From Bacteroidota bacterium (lineage in GTDB: Bacteria > Bacteroidota > Ignavibacteria > SZUA-365): a stretch of DNA of 18,742 bases. The notes beneath the pieces are model-generated. The model made no database searches. It was given only the letters and a program-made list of their open reading frames with translations, and was not told the DNA's origin. The position numbers and the translations under genes are program-made. Below are positions 1 through 7,735 of this stretch, in pieces (the first letter of the stretch is position 1; every line of letters starts with the position of its first letter). The stretch spans positions 1 through 18,742 of the forward strand of contig JAGTUW010000376.1 in the NCBI GenBank assembly GCA_018224345.1, written 5' to 3'.

Positions 1-659
1 CCGGTAAATGACCCTTTCTCATGGCCGAAAAGCTCACTTTCAATCAGTTCATGTGGAATCGCGGCACAGTTGACTTCCACCATCTCTCGATCAGCCCGAT
101 TGCTGTTGCGATGAATCGCACGTGCGGCGAGTTCCTTGCCCGTTCCATTTTCACCTGTGATGAGCACATAGGCCTCGGTCGGTGCAACGCGCATGATCGT
201 CTCCCGCAAATCGCGAATAGCTGAAGAGGAACCGACCATATCATCCGGACCGAGAATTTCCTTGCGCATGCGTCTGTTCTCGCGCAGCAGTGCGGTCTGG
301 CGGATGGCATTGCGCAGTGTGATAAGAATTTTCTCGCGGTCGGGCGGTTTCGAGAGAAAATCGAACGCACCCTTTTTTGTTGCCTCCACCGCTGTTTCAA
401 TGCTGCCGTGTCCGGTGAGGAGAATGACCGGCACTTCCGGAAATTCCTCGCGCATGCGTTCGAGGGTTTCAATGCCGTCGAGACCGGACATTTTCACATC
501 GAGAATCACGGCATCCGGGAGCACCTCCCGCATGGCGGTCAATGCGTTCAATCCGCTTTCCGCCTCATCGATGTCAAAGCCTTCGTATTCGAGGGTCATG
601 CGCAGCATCTCGCGAATGCTCCGTTCATCGTCCACAATCAGAATGCGATGTTCGTTCAT
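1..659 (-). CDS. NtrC-family sigma-54-dependent response regulator (N-terminal part, runs off the left edge)
   Basis: A two-component response regulator that would activate sigma-54 RNA polymerase after phosphorylation by an unseen histidine kinase. The visible 219 codons contain a full receiver domain (about residues 4-118): acidic pair D10-D11, phospho-acceptor D54 (LDVKMSG), T82 (LLTGHG) and K104 (SKP). The AAA+ domain then starts with GSSSAIRDL and the Walker A GENGTGKE (169-176). The window ends inside the sigma-54 contact loop, at ESELFGHEKGSFTG, where the family usually has GAFTGA. The rest of the ATPase and the DNA-binding domain lie outside, so the target genes cannot be inferred. 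The ATG at 659 places the acidic pair correctly but has no clear Shine-Dalgarno. It lies 112 bp after the preceding same-strand gene, so operon membership is possible but unproven. The family call is very secure. Confidence 0.95.
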   Translation of the reverse strand, partial: MNEHRILIVDDERSIREMLRMTLEYEGFDIDEAESGLNALTAMREVLPDAVILDVKMSGLDGIETLERMREEFPEVPVILLTGHGSIETAVEATKKGAFDFLSKPPDREKILITLRNAIRQTALLRENRRMRKEILGPDDMVGSSSAIRDLRETIMRVAPTEAYVLITGENGTGKELAARAIHRNSNRADREMVEVNCAAIPHELIESELFGHEKGSFT

Positions 660-740
660 GGTACAGAAATGGTTCGTGTATTCATTATGAATTTCGTCAC
701 CGGCTCTACGCGTACGATCTCCGCTTCACCGTCCCCGCAC

Positions 741-746
741 ATTATA
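741..746 (-). promoter_or_regulatory. Candidate -10 element upstream of the response regulator
   Basis: The minus strand reads TATAAT here, a perfect -10 hexamer about 82 bp before the response-regulator start and inside the 112 bp gap. No convincing -35 sits at 16-18 bp, so this is only a candidate for separate transcription of the regulator. Lineages of this group can use a different primary-sigma consensus. Confidence 0.22.
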
Positions 747-771
747 TGCCATCTTTCACTGTGGCGTTGCA

Positions 772-1518
772 TCAATGCATGCGGAAGAAGTCAGATGGAA
801 GGACGGCGCGTTGTTTCTGCAGGGCAATGCCGAATGCTGCTCCGAGTTGGTTGACGAACACATCCCGTTCATCGCGCGCGCCCTCGAGTTTGAACAGTTC
901 CTCGGCCAGTTCCAGCAATTCCCCGGCAGCTTCGGTAATATGCCTGTTCTTTGTCACACATTGCAGCCAGGCACTGCCGAAAAAATGCGGTATCTTGTCG
1001 CGATCGAGATAGGCAGGCGTATCCGACAGCAACAGACCTGGGAGATTACGGAGACGCCGCTCGAATGCCTCGCGACGTTCTGTCGAAACCGGCACGGTAA
1101 TGTTGATACCCAGCAATGGGATGCGCGCCGGAAACGTATGATAGGGCAACGTAGCGAAGCTCAGAGCAAACAGTGCCAGATACGGATCGCCTTCGGCAAG
1201 ATACACTGCATGCAGGTACATGGCATCCAGTCGCCGGAGGTCGGCTTCTCTGCTCCGGGGCTTCAGAGGTTCCTGTGCTGCGATCGTTCTACGGAGGTCA
1301 TACACCAGACTGATTTCCGGAGGCAGAAAGACGCGACGGATCTTTTGCCACAGACCTTCCGGCGGAATTTCGAACACTGTGAGCGATTGATGTCCGACCC
1401 GCAGGGAGCCACATTGCGTCTCTTCCCCGCTCTCCGGCTGTGCCATGCCGTTATCGATTACGAGGGGAAGAAGCAGTATCAGCAGGACAAACCGGACACC
1501 GGTATGGAGAGTCTGCAC
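772..1518 (-). CDS. Secreted protein of unknown function, coupled to the acyl-CoA carboxylase gene
   Basis: A 248-residue protein whose family I do not recognise. It has a clear signal peptide: Arg9, a hydrophobic stretch of about residues 10-21, and a likely signal peptidase I site after NGMA (A26), leaving N-terminal Gln-Pro-Glu. The mature part is mixed alpha/beta in composition with many Arg/Glu-rich amphipathic stretches, and it has only two Cys (near GEETQCGSL and WLQCVTK). No membrane anchor, lipobox or T9SS tail follows, so a periplasmic location is inferred. The start is a GTG only 2 bp after the carboxylase stop, which suggests translational coupling. No ATG upstream of the hydrophobic segment would keep the signal peptide. 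Coding potential is supported by the intact signal peptide and tight spacing. The function is unknown, and the link to carboxylase is by position only. Confidence 0.82.
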   Translation of the reverse strand: MQTLHTGVRFVLLILLLPLVIDNGMAQPESGEETQCGSLRVGHQSLTVFEIPPEGLWQKIRRVFLPPEISLVYDLRRTIAAQEPLKPRSREADLRRLDAMYLHAVYLAEGDPYLALFALSFATLPYHTFPARIPLLGINITVPVSTERREAFERRLRNLPGLLLSDTPAYLDRDKIPHFFGSAWLQCVTKNRHITEAAGELLELAEELFKLEGARDERDVFVNQLGAAFGIALQKQRAVLPSDFFRMH

Positions 1519-1520
1519 TC

Positions 1521-3173
1521 TCAGGTCTGTAATACTCCGGGATTGAAGCGCGGGACATCGGGATTATTATCGGCAACGGATATGCAATGGCTGATCACCT
1601 CACGTGTATCCACCGGATCGATGATACCATCGACCCAGAGGCGGGCGGCTGCGTAATACGGACTCATCTGCCGCTCATACCGTTCCTGAATATCGCGGAG
1701 CAGCTCCTGCTGTTCTTCTTCACTGATCTGTCTTCCGTCACGTTTCATCTGTGAGAGACGGATATCAAGCAGCGTGTTGCTCGCCTGCGCTCCGCCCATC
1801 ACGGAAATCCGGGCCGTTGGCCAGGCGAAGATGAAACGCGGGTCGTACGCTTTGCCACACATGGCGTAATTCCCCGCACCGTAACTGTTTCCGATGATGA
1901 AGGTGATTTTCGGCACGACGGAATTCGCCACGGCATTGACCATCTTGGCACCGTCCTTGATAATGCCTCCGTGTTCGGCACGGCTTCCAATCATAAAGCC
2001 GGTCACATCCTGCAGGAACACAAGGGGAATACGTTTCTGGTTGCAATTGAGAATAAAGCGTGTGGCCTTGTCCGCACTGTCGCTGTAGATCACACCGCCG
2101 ATCTGCATCTCACCGTTACCGGAACGGACGATCCCACGCTGATTCGCGACGATGCCGACGGCCCAGCCATCGATGCGGGCATAGGCGCAGATCAGTGTTT
2201 TTCCGTAGTCCGCCTTGTACTCGACGTACTCCTGATCATCAACGATACAGCCAAGCAGTTCATGTGTATCGAAGGGTTTCGATCTGTCTTTCGGCATGAT
2301 ATAGTAGAGATCCTCTGCAGGCCGGCGTGGTGCCGTGGCTGCAATACGATCGTACCCCGCGTTTCCCCTGCGTCCGAGCTTGGAAACCAGGTCCCTGATC
2401 GTACGCAAGGCGGTCGTGTCATCCGGCATGCGATAATCGGTAACACCGCTGATTTCGCTGTGCACACGCGCACCACCGAGAGTTTCGTTGTCCACCTCCT
2501 CTCCGATGGCAGCCTTGACCAGATGTGCCCCCGCGAGAAATACCGTTCCGGTATGTTCGACAATCAGTGCTTCATCGCTCATGATCGGCAGGTAGGCGCC
2601 TCCTGCCACACAGTAACCCATGATTGCCGCGATCTGCGGGATACCTTGCGAGGACATGACTGCGTTATTACGGAATATGCGGCCAAAATGTTCTTTGTCA
2701 GGAAATATTTCATCCTGCAACGGAAGGAACACACCTGCGGAATCGACGAGATAAATGATCGGAATATTATTTTCCATGGCGATTTCCTGCGCCCGCAGAT
2801 TCTTTTTTGCCGTGACCGGAAACCACGCCCCTGCCTTGACCGTGGCGTCATTTGCGACGATGACACAGTCGCGCTCATGGACCCTGCCGACACCGAACAC
2901 CGTTCCCGATGACGGCGCGCCACCGTATTCCTCATACATTTCCCATGCTGAAAAGAGACCGATTTCCAGAAACGGGCTCCCTTCATCGAGCAAGGCTTCG
3001 ATACGCTCGCGCGCTGTCATCTTGCCGCGTGCGTGATGTTTTTCTATTGCCCGGGATCCGCCACCCATATGCACCTGTTCCTCCCGTGCATGAAGGATGC
3101 GTACGGTGTTGCTCATCGCATCGAAATTGACTTCCGATCCCTGATCCCTGTCTGTAGAATGTTCGTCTGACAT
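1521..3173 (-). CDS. Acyl-CoA carboxylase, carboxyltransferase (beta) subunit, methylcrotonyl/propionyl-CoA type
   Basis: Transfers carboxyl from carboxybiotin to an acyl-CoA in a biotin-dependent carboxylase (cytoplasm). The protein has 550 residues, normal for the family, with two crotonase-fold halves. The N-terminal half holds MSSQGIPQIAAIMGYCVAGGAYLP (about 173-196, split here as SSQGIPQIA and CVAGGAY). The C-terminal half holds LQDVTGFMIG (about 387-396) and GNSYGAGNYAMCG (about 428-440), followed by WPTARISVMGGAQAS. The pairing of AGGAYLPIMSDE with NYAMCGKAYDPRF resembles methylcrotonyl-CoA carboxylase beta more than propionyl-CoA carboxylase, but the substrate is not proven. No biotin carboxylase or carrier gene adjoins it; birA is about 7.5 kb away. 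The start could be ATG 3173, an in-frame GTG 6 bp upstream, or ATG 3116. None has a clear Shine-Dalgarno, and 3173 is chosen as the first ATG. Confidence 0.95.
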   Translation of the reverse strand: MSDEHSTDRDQGSEVNFDAMSNTVRILHAREEQVHMGGGSRAIEKHHARGKMTARERIEALLDEGSPFLEIGLFSAWEMYEEYGGAPSSGTVFGVGRVHERDCVIVANDATVKAGAWFPVTAKKNLRAQEIAMENNIPIIYLVDSAGVFLPLQDEIFPDKEHFGRIFRNNAVMSSQGIPQIAAIMGYCVAGGAYLPIMSDEALIVEHTGTVFLAGAHLVKAAIGEEVDNETLGGARVHSEISGVTDYRMPDDTTALRTIRDLVSKLGRRGNAGYDRIAATAPRRPAEDLYYIMPKDRSKPFDTHELLGCIVDDQEYVEYKADYGKTLICAYARIDGWAVGIVANQRGIVRSGNGEMQIGGVIYSDSADKATRFILNCNQKRIPLVFLQDVTGFMIGSRAEHGGIIKDGAKMVNAVANSVVPKITFIIGNSYGAGNYAMCGKAYDPRFIFAWPTARISVMGGAQASNTLLDIRLSQMKRDGRQISEEEQQELLRDIQERYERQMSPYYAAARLWVDGIIDPVDTREVISHCISVADNNPDVPRFNPGVLQT

Positions 3174-3299
3174 GTGCACGCTGTCGCTGTTGAGTAATGC
3201 AGGGAAAATACATCAGCGACGGAGTCGAGACAAATCGCTGTACCGTGCTGTATGACGGTGACTGAGCAACACAGTGCATTCCGCACGGAAAGACGTAAA

Positions 3300-3328
3300 T
3301 TGTCTTTTTGTTCGTCCGGCAGTATTAT
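3300..3328 (+). promoter_or_regulatory. Candidate sigma-70-type promoter for the peptide ABC ATPase gene
   Basis: TTGTCT (3300-3305) and TATTAT (3323-3328) are separated by 17 bp, matching 4/6 and 5/6 of the housekeeping consensus. Transcription would start near 3335, about 29 nt before the ATG at 3364. The site lies in the 190 bp divergent region shared with the carboxylase operon. Whether this lineage's primary sigma factor uses this consensus is unknown. Confidence 0.38.
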
Positions 3329-3363
3329 ACCTTCTCTTCGATTCCGAATGACTACGGAATACA

Positions 3364-4377
3364 ATGCAATCTTCTGACGAGTCCATCCTCCGGGTAGAAA
3401 ATCTGACCACTGTGTTTGACGGCAGTGATGGAATGGCCATCGCTGTTGATGATGTCAGCTTTACACTGCGTAAAGGGGAAACCCTGGGAATTGTCGGTGA
3501 GTCCGGTTGCGGTAAGACAGTGACCGCTCTCGCGATCATGCGTTTGATCCGCCGTCCCGGACGCATCGCTGGCGGATCAATTTATTTTCACGGTTGTGAT
3601 CTCTTCACGCTCACTGAGAAGGAGATGCGATTTCTCCGCGGCAATGAGATCGCGATGGTATTCCAGGAACCGATGACATCGCTGAATCCGGTGTTCCCCA
3701 TTGGTGATCAAATCACCGAGGGACTGTTGTACCACAGCAATCTTTCCTGGAATGAGGCGTATGATATTTCTGTCGAAATGCTCGCACGCGTAGGTATTGC
3801 CGGACCACACGACGTGATGGCGTCGTTTCCCCATCTGCTCTCCGGTGGAATGCGTCAACGTGTATTGATAGCGATGGCACTTGCCTGCAATCCAACCGTA
3901 CTGATCGCCGATGAGCCGACCACAGCCATCGATGTCACCGTCCAGGCACAGGTCCTGAAACTGATCAATGAACTCAAGGATGAACTTGGCATGTCGGTGT
4001 TGCTGATCACACATAATCTCGGCGTCATCGCTGAAACCTGTGATCGCGTCGCCGTCATGTACGCCTCGCATATTGTCGAATGTGGTTCCGTCCATGAAAT
4101 ATTCTATCAACCACGTCATCCCTACACTGTCGGACTGCTCTCATCGATTCCCGCCTATCACCTGCCGCGCGAACGGTTGACAATCATTCCCGGCCAGGTC
4201 CCCCGCCCCACCAACTATCCTCCTGGATGCAACTTTCAGTCCCGCTGCGATTTCGCTACAGAGAAATGCATTCTGCATTCCCCTTCGTTGACGACGATCG
4301 AAAACGGACACGCAGTCGCCTGCTGGAACAGTGACCGTGTCTCCCTTCCGGATAACGTCGTGCGTTACCGCCGCTGA
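3364..4377 (+). CDS. Oligopeptide/dipeptide ABC transporter ATP-binding protein (OppD/DppD family)
   Basis: ATPase subunit of a peptide (or nickel) importer; it would bind the cytoplasmic face of inner-membrane permeases. It has 337 residues. Walker A is GESGCGKT (45-52), the Q-loop Q101 in VFQEP, the signature LSGGMRQR (159-166), Walker B VLIADEP (179-185) and the switch H217. After the nucleotide-binding domain comes the Opp-type C-terminal extension with RHPYT (251-255) and four cysteines (C289, C295, C302, C320) in the GCNFQSRC...C...VAC pattern. In some OppD proteins these bind a [4Fe-4S] cluster. No permease, substrate-binding protein or OppF partner is next to it, so the gene is an orphan here. 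A weak ACGGA lies 7 nt before the ATG. The family is certain; the transported substrate is not. Confidence 0.95.
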   Translation: MQSSDESILRVENLTTVFDGSDGMAIAVDDVSFTLRKGETLGIVGESGCGKTVTALAIMRLIRRPGRIAGGSIYFHGCDLFTLTEKEMRFLRGNEIAMVFQEPMTSLNPVFPIGDQITEGLLYHSNLSWNEAYDISVEMLARVGIAGPHDVMASFPHLLSGGMRQRVLIAMALACNPTVLIADEPTTAIDVTVQAQVLKLINELKDELGMSVLLITHNLGVIAETCDRVAVMYASHIVECGSVHEIFYQPRHPYTVGLLSSIPAYHLPRERLTIIPGQVPRPTNYPPGCNFQSRCDFATEKCILHSPSLTTIENGHAVACWNSDRVSLPDNVVRYRR

Positions 4378-4626
4378 TTCCTGCGAACGTGCGCGTTTCC
4401 GATCTGTCGTGTCGACAGCGGAGCAGGCAGGAAGGCATACACGGGCTTCGAGAAATTCTGACATAAGGGGAACGAGAAATATATTGATTTCGTTGAGAAT
4501 TTGAATTAAACTGCAATGATAGTTGATTGGAGGTACGTCTGCTTCCATGACTCTCGCTCACAGCGTCTTGCAGACTTGCGACAACACCACAATCAGAATA
4601 AATGACATAATATTTCCGAGGCATGT
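4378..4626. other. Intergenic region before the secreted protease
   Basis: This 249 bp stretch holds a short inverted repeat just after the ABC ATPase stop (CTGTCG 4404-4409 / CGACAG 4413-4418, loop TGT) with no T-run, so it is a poor terminator. It then becomes AT-rich (about 4465-4520), where a promoter is plausible but no good -35/-10 pair stands out. A possible 27-codon open frame (4547-4630) ends across the protease start codon. The protease itself has GAGG about 6 nt before its ATG. Confidence 0.5.
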
Positions 4627-4630
4627 ATGA
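4547..4630 (+). CDS. Possible 27-residue leader ORF overlapping the protease start
   Basis: An ATG at 4547 opens 27 codons ending in a TGA at 4628-4630, so its stop overlaps the protease ATG at 4627 in the ATGA arrangement typical of translational coupling. A GGAGG (4529-4533) lies 13 nt upstream, a little far. The peptide (starting MTLAHSVLQT) resembles nothing I know. It uses several ATA and AGA codons that are uncommon in neighbouring genes, which argues against coding. It is reported as a weak candidate only. Confidence 0.18.
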   Translation: MTLAHSVLQTCDNTTIRINDIIFPRHV

Positions 4631-7600
4631 TCAGAACCCTCCTGATTGCTGCGATTTTCATCACGGTCCCCTTCATAACATTTTCCCAGCATCAGCATCA
4701 ACATGAAGAAGGCATCGAGGTCCCGCTCCCCGATTCCCGATTGGTCCTCTCGCAGGAGCGGGTCCAGGAATCGATGTCCCTGGCCAAGGCCCATCAGGGC
4801 TTTCGTGAATTCGTAATGGAGCACAGCGACTGGAATTTTCGTTATGATGCGATGCGTCGTACGCCGCACCGTGCCTGGGGCAGCGGAATTCCCATCGATG
4901 GTTTCCCCGCAGTGAACCTTATGAATGCACCTCAGGCCGGACGCCGGTTTCTTGAGCACAATGCTCGTACGATGAATCTCGATGCCGGGAAACTCAAACT
5001 TCTTTACTCGGAAGTCGTCAGTGGCAAGATTTATCAGAAATACCGCCAGGTCTATCAGGGTGTCGATGTTCTTTTCTCCGACGTGGATCTGCGCATCAGT
5101 GATCGCGGACACGTATTCATGTTCGGATCGGATTATCATCAGGGTATATCTCTGGACACACAACCCGGAATCGCCAGGGAAGCCGCGCGCGAATTCGCGA
5201 AAGCAGGGCTGCCCTATGTTCCGTCAGCTCAGCATATCACCGGAGGCGAGCTGTTCGTCCTGCCCCTGCGCTATCCTGATCACATCGATTACCGGCTGGT
5301 CTATAATTTCCAGTTGCGTACTTCGGATCATGAACACTGGGATACCTACGTCGATGCACATACGGGAGACATTCGCTGGCGCCGCAATCTCGTGCATCAT
5401 TTCCAAGGAGGTGGTGAAGGCATCAACGGTACAGCCAACGTGGTCAACGGACGCGTTCTCATCTCGATCTATCCCGAGTCCTATACTCTGCCTGCACAGA
5501 CCGTACCCTTGAAACACGCTTACGTCTGGGTGTCGGGAAACATGTATACCACGGATGAGCAGGGACGCTTTACCGCGGATCTCGGTGGCTCGACCACCGG
5601 ACAGTTGATCACTCGTCTGTCGGGTCCGTATGCCATTTCCCGGCGTGCCGACACCACGCGCGTATCCGGCGGTTCACCGGCGAATGCCATGCAAACGATG
5701 ATGGTGGCAGCGGGACAGGAGGTCGAAATCTTGTGGGATAACGCAAACTCGATCGCTTCGGAACGCAATACGTTTTATCATACGAATCTTGCAAGGGATT
5801 TCGTCCGCGCGCTTGATCTATCTCCCAGTCATGCCAGCCTCGATGCACAGGTGCCCGGGATCGTGGAGATCAACAACCAGTGCAACGCCTTTTTCGACGG
5901 CAGCAAAATCAACTTCTTTAAATCAGGACTGCAATGCGGAAACACAGGTGAAATTTCCTCCGTCATCCATCACGAATACGGTCATGGCATCCATATCTGG
6001 ATGACGGTACGTCTGACGGGACGACCCCCGGTCAACGGCGCAATCAAGGAAGCCGTTGCCGATCTGGTCACTAATCTTCTTCGTGACGATCCGCGCATCG
6101 GCGTCGGTTTTCTCAAAACCGGCGGCAATAACGGTATTATACGCAATTCGGAGAACACACTCCGCTATCCGGAGGACATCGTCAATGAAATCCACGACGA
6201 CGGCATGATTCTCACTGGTGCAGTCTGGGATGTACGCAAGGCTATCGGCCTCGATCATGCCACCCGCCTTTTCCTCGATGCCTTGTACGGTGTGCCTGAT
6301 GGCTCCTCGCTTGGCGAGGCGCTGGCGGATTATTTCATCGAGTTCCTCGTCGCCGATGACGACGACGGTGATCTCTCCAACGGCACGCCGAATTCTGACG
6401 TCATTATCTCTGCGTTCAACGCGCATGGTATCCCCGGTTCCGCCATACTCGTCCTGCACGACGGAATCGCCGATCAGCAGAGTGTCTCCGAGAGTACCGA
6501 GATCACGGGTATCGCCCGGATTGCCGGAGATATCAATCCTGCGCAACTCTTCATTGAACAGGTCGATGTAGTCTATTCCATGAATAACTGGCAGAGCAGT
6601 TCGAGAATGACAGTCGATTATCAACGGAGCACGAACACATTTCTGGGACAATTCCCGCCACAGCCGGCAGGAACCATCGTCCGCTACTACATCGAGGCCC
6701 ATGACAATTTCGGTAGCAGTCTGCGTGATCCGATGCACGCGCCGCAGTCAAGTCATCTCTACCTGGTTGGATTCGAGAGCCGCTATTTCCATGATGCGGA
6801 AACACAGGACGACTGGCGTGTCTACGGCGACGCGACCACTGGTGATTGGGTGCGGGAAGAACCTGTCGGGACGTGGAACCCCTCGCTCGGAAATGAGGGT
6901 GAGGTTCCCTACGTTCAGCCGAATGAGGACCATACGCCGGGAGAAAGCGATCTCAAGTGCTGGGTCACCGGCAACGCCACACGGGGTTCCGCTCTCGGCG
7001 TCAATGATATTGACGACGGAAGTACCATGCTCAACACCCGGGAATTTGACCTGACCGCTATGGTACAGCCGGTACTCCGCTATTACCGCTGGTATATCAA
7101 TGACGCAGGCGCCGCACCTGGGCAGGACTACTGGAGTGTGCAGATTTCCTCGAATGGGGGGACAACCTGGGAGTATCTCGAGCGTACGAAACAATCCGAC
7201 GCCTCATGGAAACCCTATGTCTTTGTGCTTGGAGACATGATCGATCTGACCGAGAACATGACAGTACGCTTCGTCGCAACAGACGATGAACCCGGTTCCC
7301 TCGTGGAGGCGGCAGTCGATGATTTTGAAATCCTCGATATAAACATGTCGCTCGTCAATGCAGAAGCTCCTCCTCTTGCCTCATCACTGGCCTTGGAGCA
7401 GAATTATCCGAACCCCTTCAACCCCTCGACGACGATCTCTTTCTCCCTGCCGCAACCTTCAGTGGTGCGTCTCAACGTCTACAACAGTATCGGACAGTTG
7501 ATTCGCACACTCGTCGATGAGCAGTTTGATCGCGGACGACATTCCGTCACTTTTGAGGCCCGCGATCTTCCGACCGGGATGTACATGTATGAATTACGCG

Positions 7601-7644
7601 GGGATAATTTCCGCCTCACCCGTAAAATGATGCTGATCGAATAG
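4627..7644 (+). CDS. Secreted M36 (fungalysin)-like zinc metalloprotease with T9SS sorting domain
   Basis: A 1005-residue extracellular or surface protease. A signal peptide (1-20, FITFS before Q21) sends it to the periplasm. Residues about 40-260 look like an FTP/PepSY-type propeptide of the thermolysin/fungalysin group, ending near the YVDAHTGDIRWRR segment (about 241-253). The catalytic domain has HEYGH (449-453; zinc ligands H449 and H453, catalytic E450) and the downstream ligand E475 in KEAVADL, the gluzincin arrangement of family M36. Later parts (about 605-910) look like beta-sandwich modules. Residues 919-1005 are a type A T9SS sorting domain beginning SSLALEQNYPNPFNPS and ending with LPTGMYMYEL and KMMLIE; it would be cleaved after outer-membrane passage. 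The ATG at 4627 has CGAGG upstream. A strong terminator follows. The protease class is well supported and the substrate unknown. Confidence 0.93.
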   Translation: MIRTLLIAAIFITVPFITFSQHQHQHEEGIEVPLPDSRLVLSQERVQESMSLAKAHQGFREFVMEHSDWNFRYDAMRRTPHRAWGSGIPIDGFPAVNLMNAPQAGRRFLEHNARTMNLDAGKLKLLYSEVVSGKIYQKYRQVYQGVDVLFSDVDLRISDRGHVFMFGSDYHQGISLDTQPGIAREAAREFAKAGLPYVPSAQHITGGELFVLPLRYPDHIDYRLVYNFQLRTSDHEHWDTYVDAHTGDIRWRRNLVHHFQGGGEGINGTANVVNGRVLISIYPESYTLPAQTVPLKHAYVWVSGNMYTTDEQGRFTADLGGSTTGQLITRLSGPYAISRRADTTRVSGGSPANAMQTMMVAAGQEVEILWDNANSIASERNTFYHTNLARDFVRALDLSPSHASLDAQVPGIVEINNQCNAFFDGSKINFFKSGLQCGNTGEISSVIHHEYGHGIHIWMTVRLTGRPPVNGAIKEAVADLVTNLLRDDPRIGVGFLKTGGNNGIIRNSENTLRYPEDIVNEIHDDGMILTGAVWDVRKAIGLDHATRLFLDALYGVPDGSSLGEALADYFIEFLVADDDDGDLSNGTPNSDVIISAFNAHGIPGSAILVLHDGIADQQSVSESTEITGIARIAGDINPAQLFIEQVDVVYSMNNWQSSSRMTVDYQRSTNTFLGQFPPQPAGTIVRYYIEAHDNFGSSLRDPMHAPQSSHLYLVGFESRYFHDAETQDDWRVYGDATTGDWVREEPVGTWNPSLGNEGEVPYVQPNEDHTPGESDLKCWVTGNATRGSALGVNDIDDGSTMLNTREFDLTAMVQPVLRYYRWYINDAGAAPGQDYWSVQISSNGGTTWEYLERTKQSDASWKPYVFVLGDMIDLTENMTVRFVATDDEPGSLVEAAVDDFEILDINMSLVNAEAPPLASSLALEQNYPNPFNPSTTISFSLPQPSVVRLNVYNSIGQLIRTLVDEQFDRGRHSVTFEARDLPTGMYMYELRGDNFRLTRKMMLIE

Positions 7645-7680
7645 CACTCCATGCCATCCATCCCGTGCAACCATAATGTC

Positions 7681-7717
7681 AGGCTGTCCCGTCAACCCGC
7701 GGGACAGCCTCCTTTTT
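7681..7717 (+). terminator. Strong intrinsic terminator after the protease gene, close to prmA
   Basis: A perfect 11-bp stem, AGGCTGTCCCG (7681-7691) with CGGGACAGCCT (7700-7710), has an 8-nt loop and is followed by CC and five T. It ends the protease transcript 37 nt after its stop codon. It also lies only 18 bp before the prmA start, so it may act as a leader hairpin for prmA as well. Confidence 0.9.
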
Positions 7718-7735
7718 CAAACGGACAATAAACAC

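Noticed and set aside
193..690. Open frames on the plus strand across the response regulator
   Set aside because: They are antisense to a clear receiver/AAA+ reading frame, are low-complexity Ser/Arg-rich, and show no motif.
1971..2912. A 313-codon plus-strand frame opposite the carboxylase gene
   Set aside because: The minus strand encodes a complete, motif-rich carboxyltransferase; the opposite frame is a composition shadow.
3214..3240. CAGCGA/TCGCTG inverted repeat in the carboxylase/ABC divergent region
   Set aside because: Six-base arms with a 15-nt spacer are likely by chance, with no promoter element aligned to them.
4404..4418. CTGTCG-TGT-CGACAG hairpin as terminator of the ABC ATPase gene
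   Set aside because: The stem is only 6 bp (9 with a bulge) and no T-run follows, so an intrinsic terminator is not supported.
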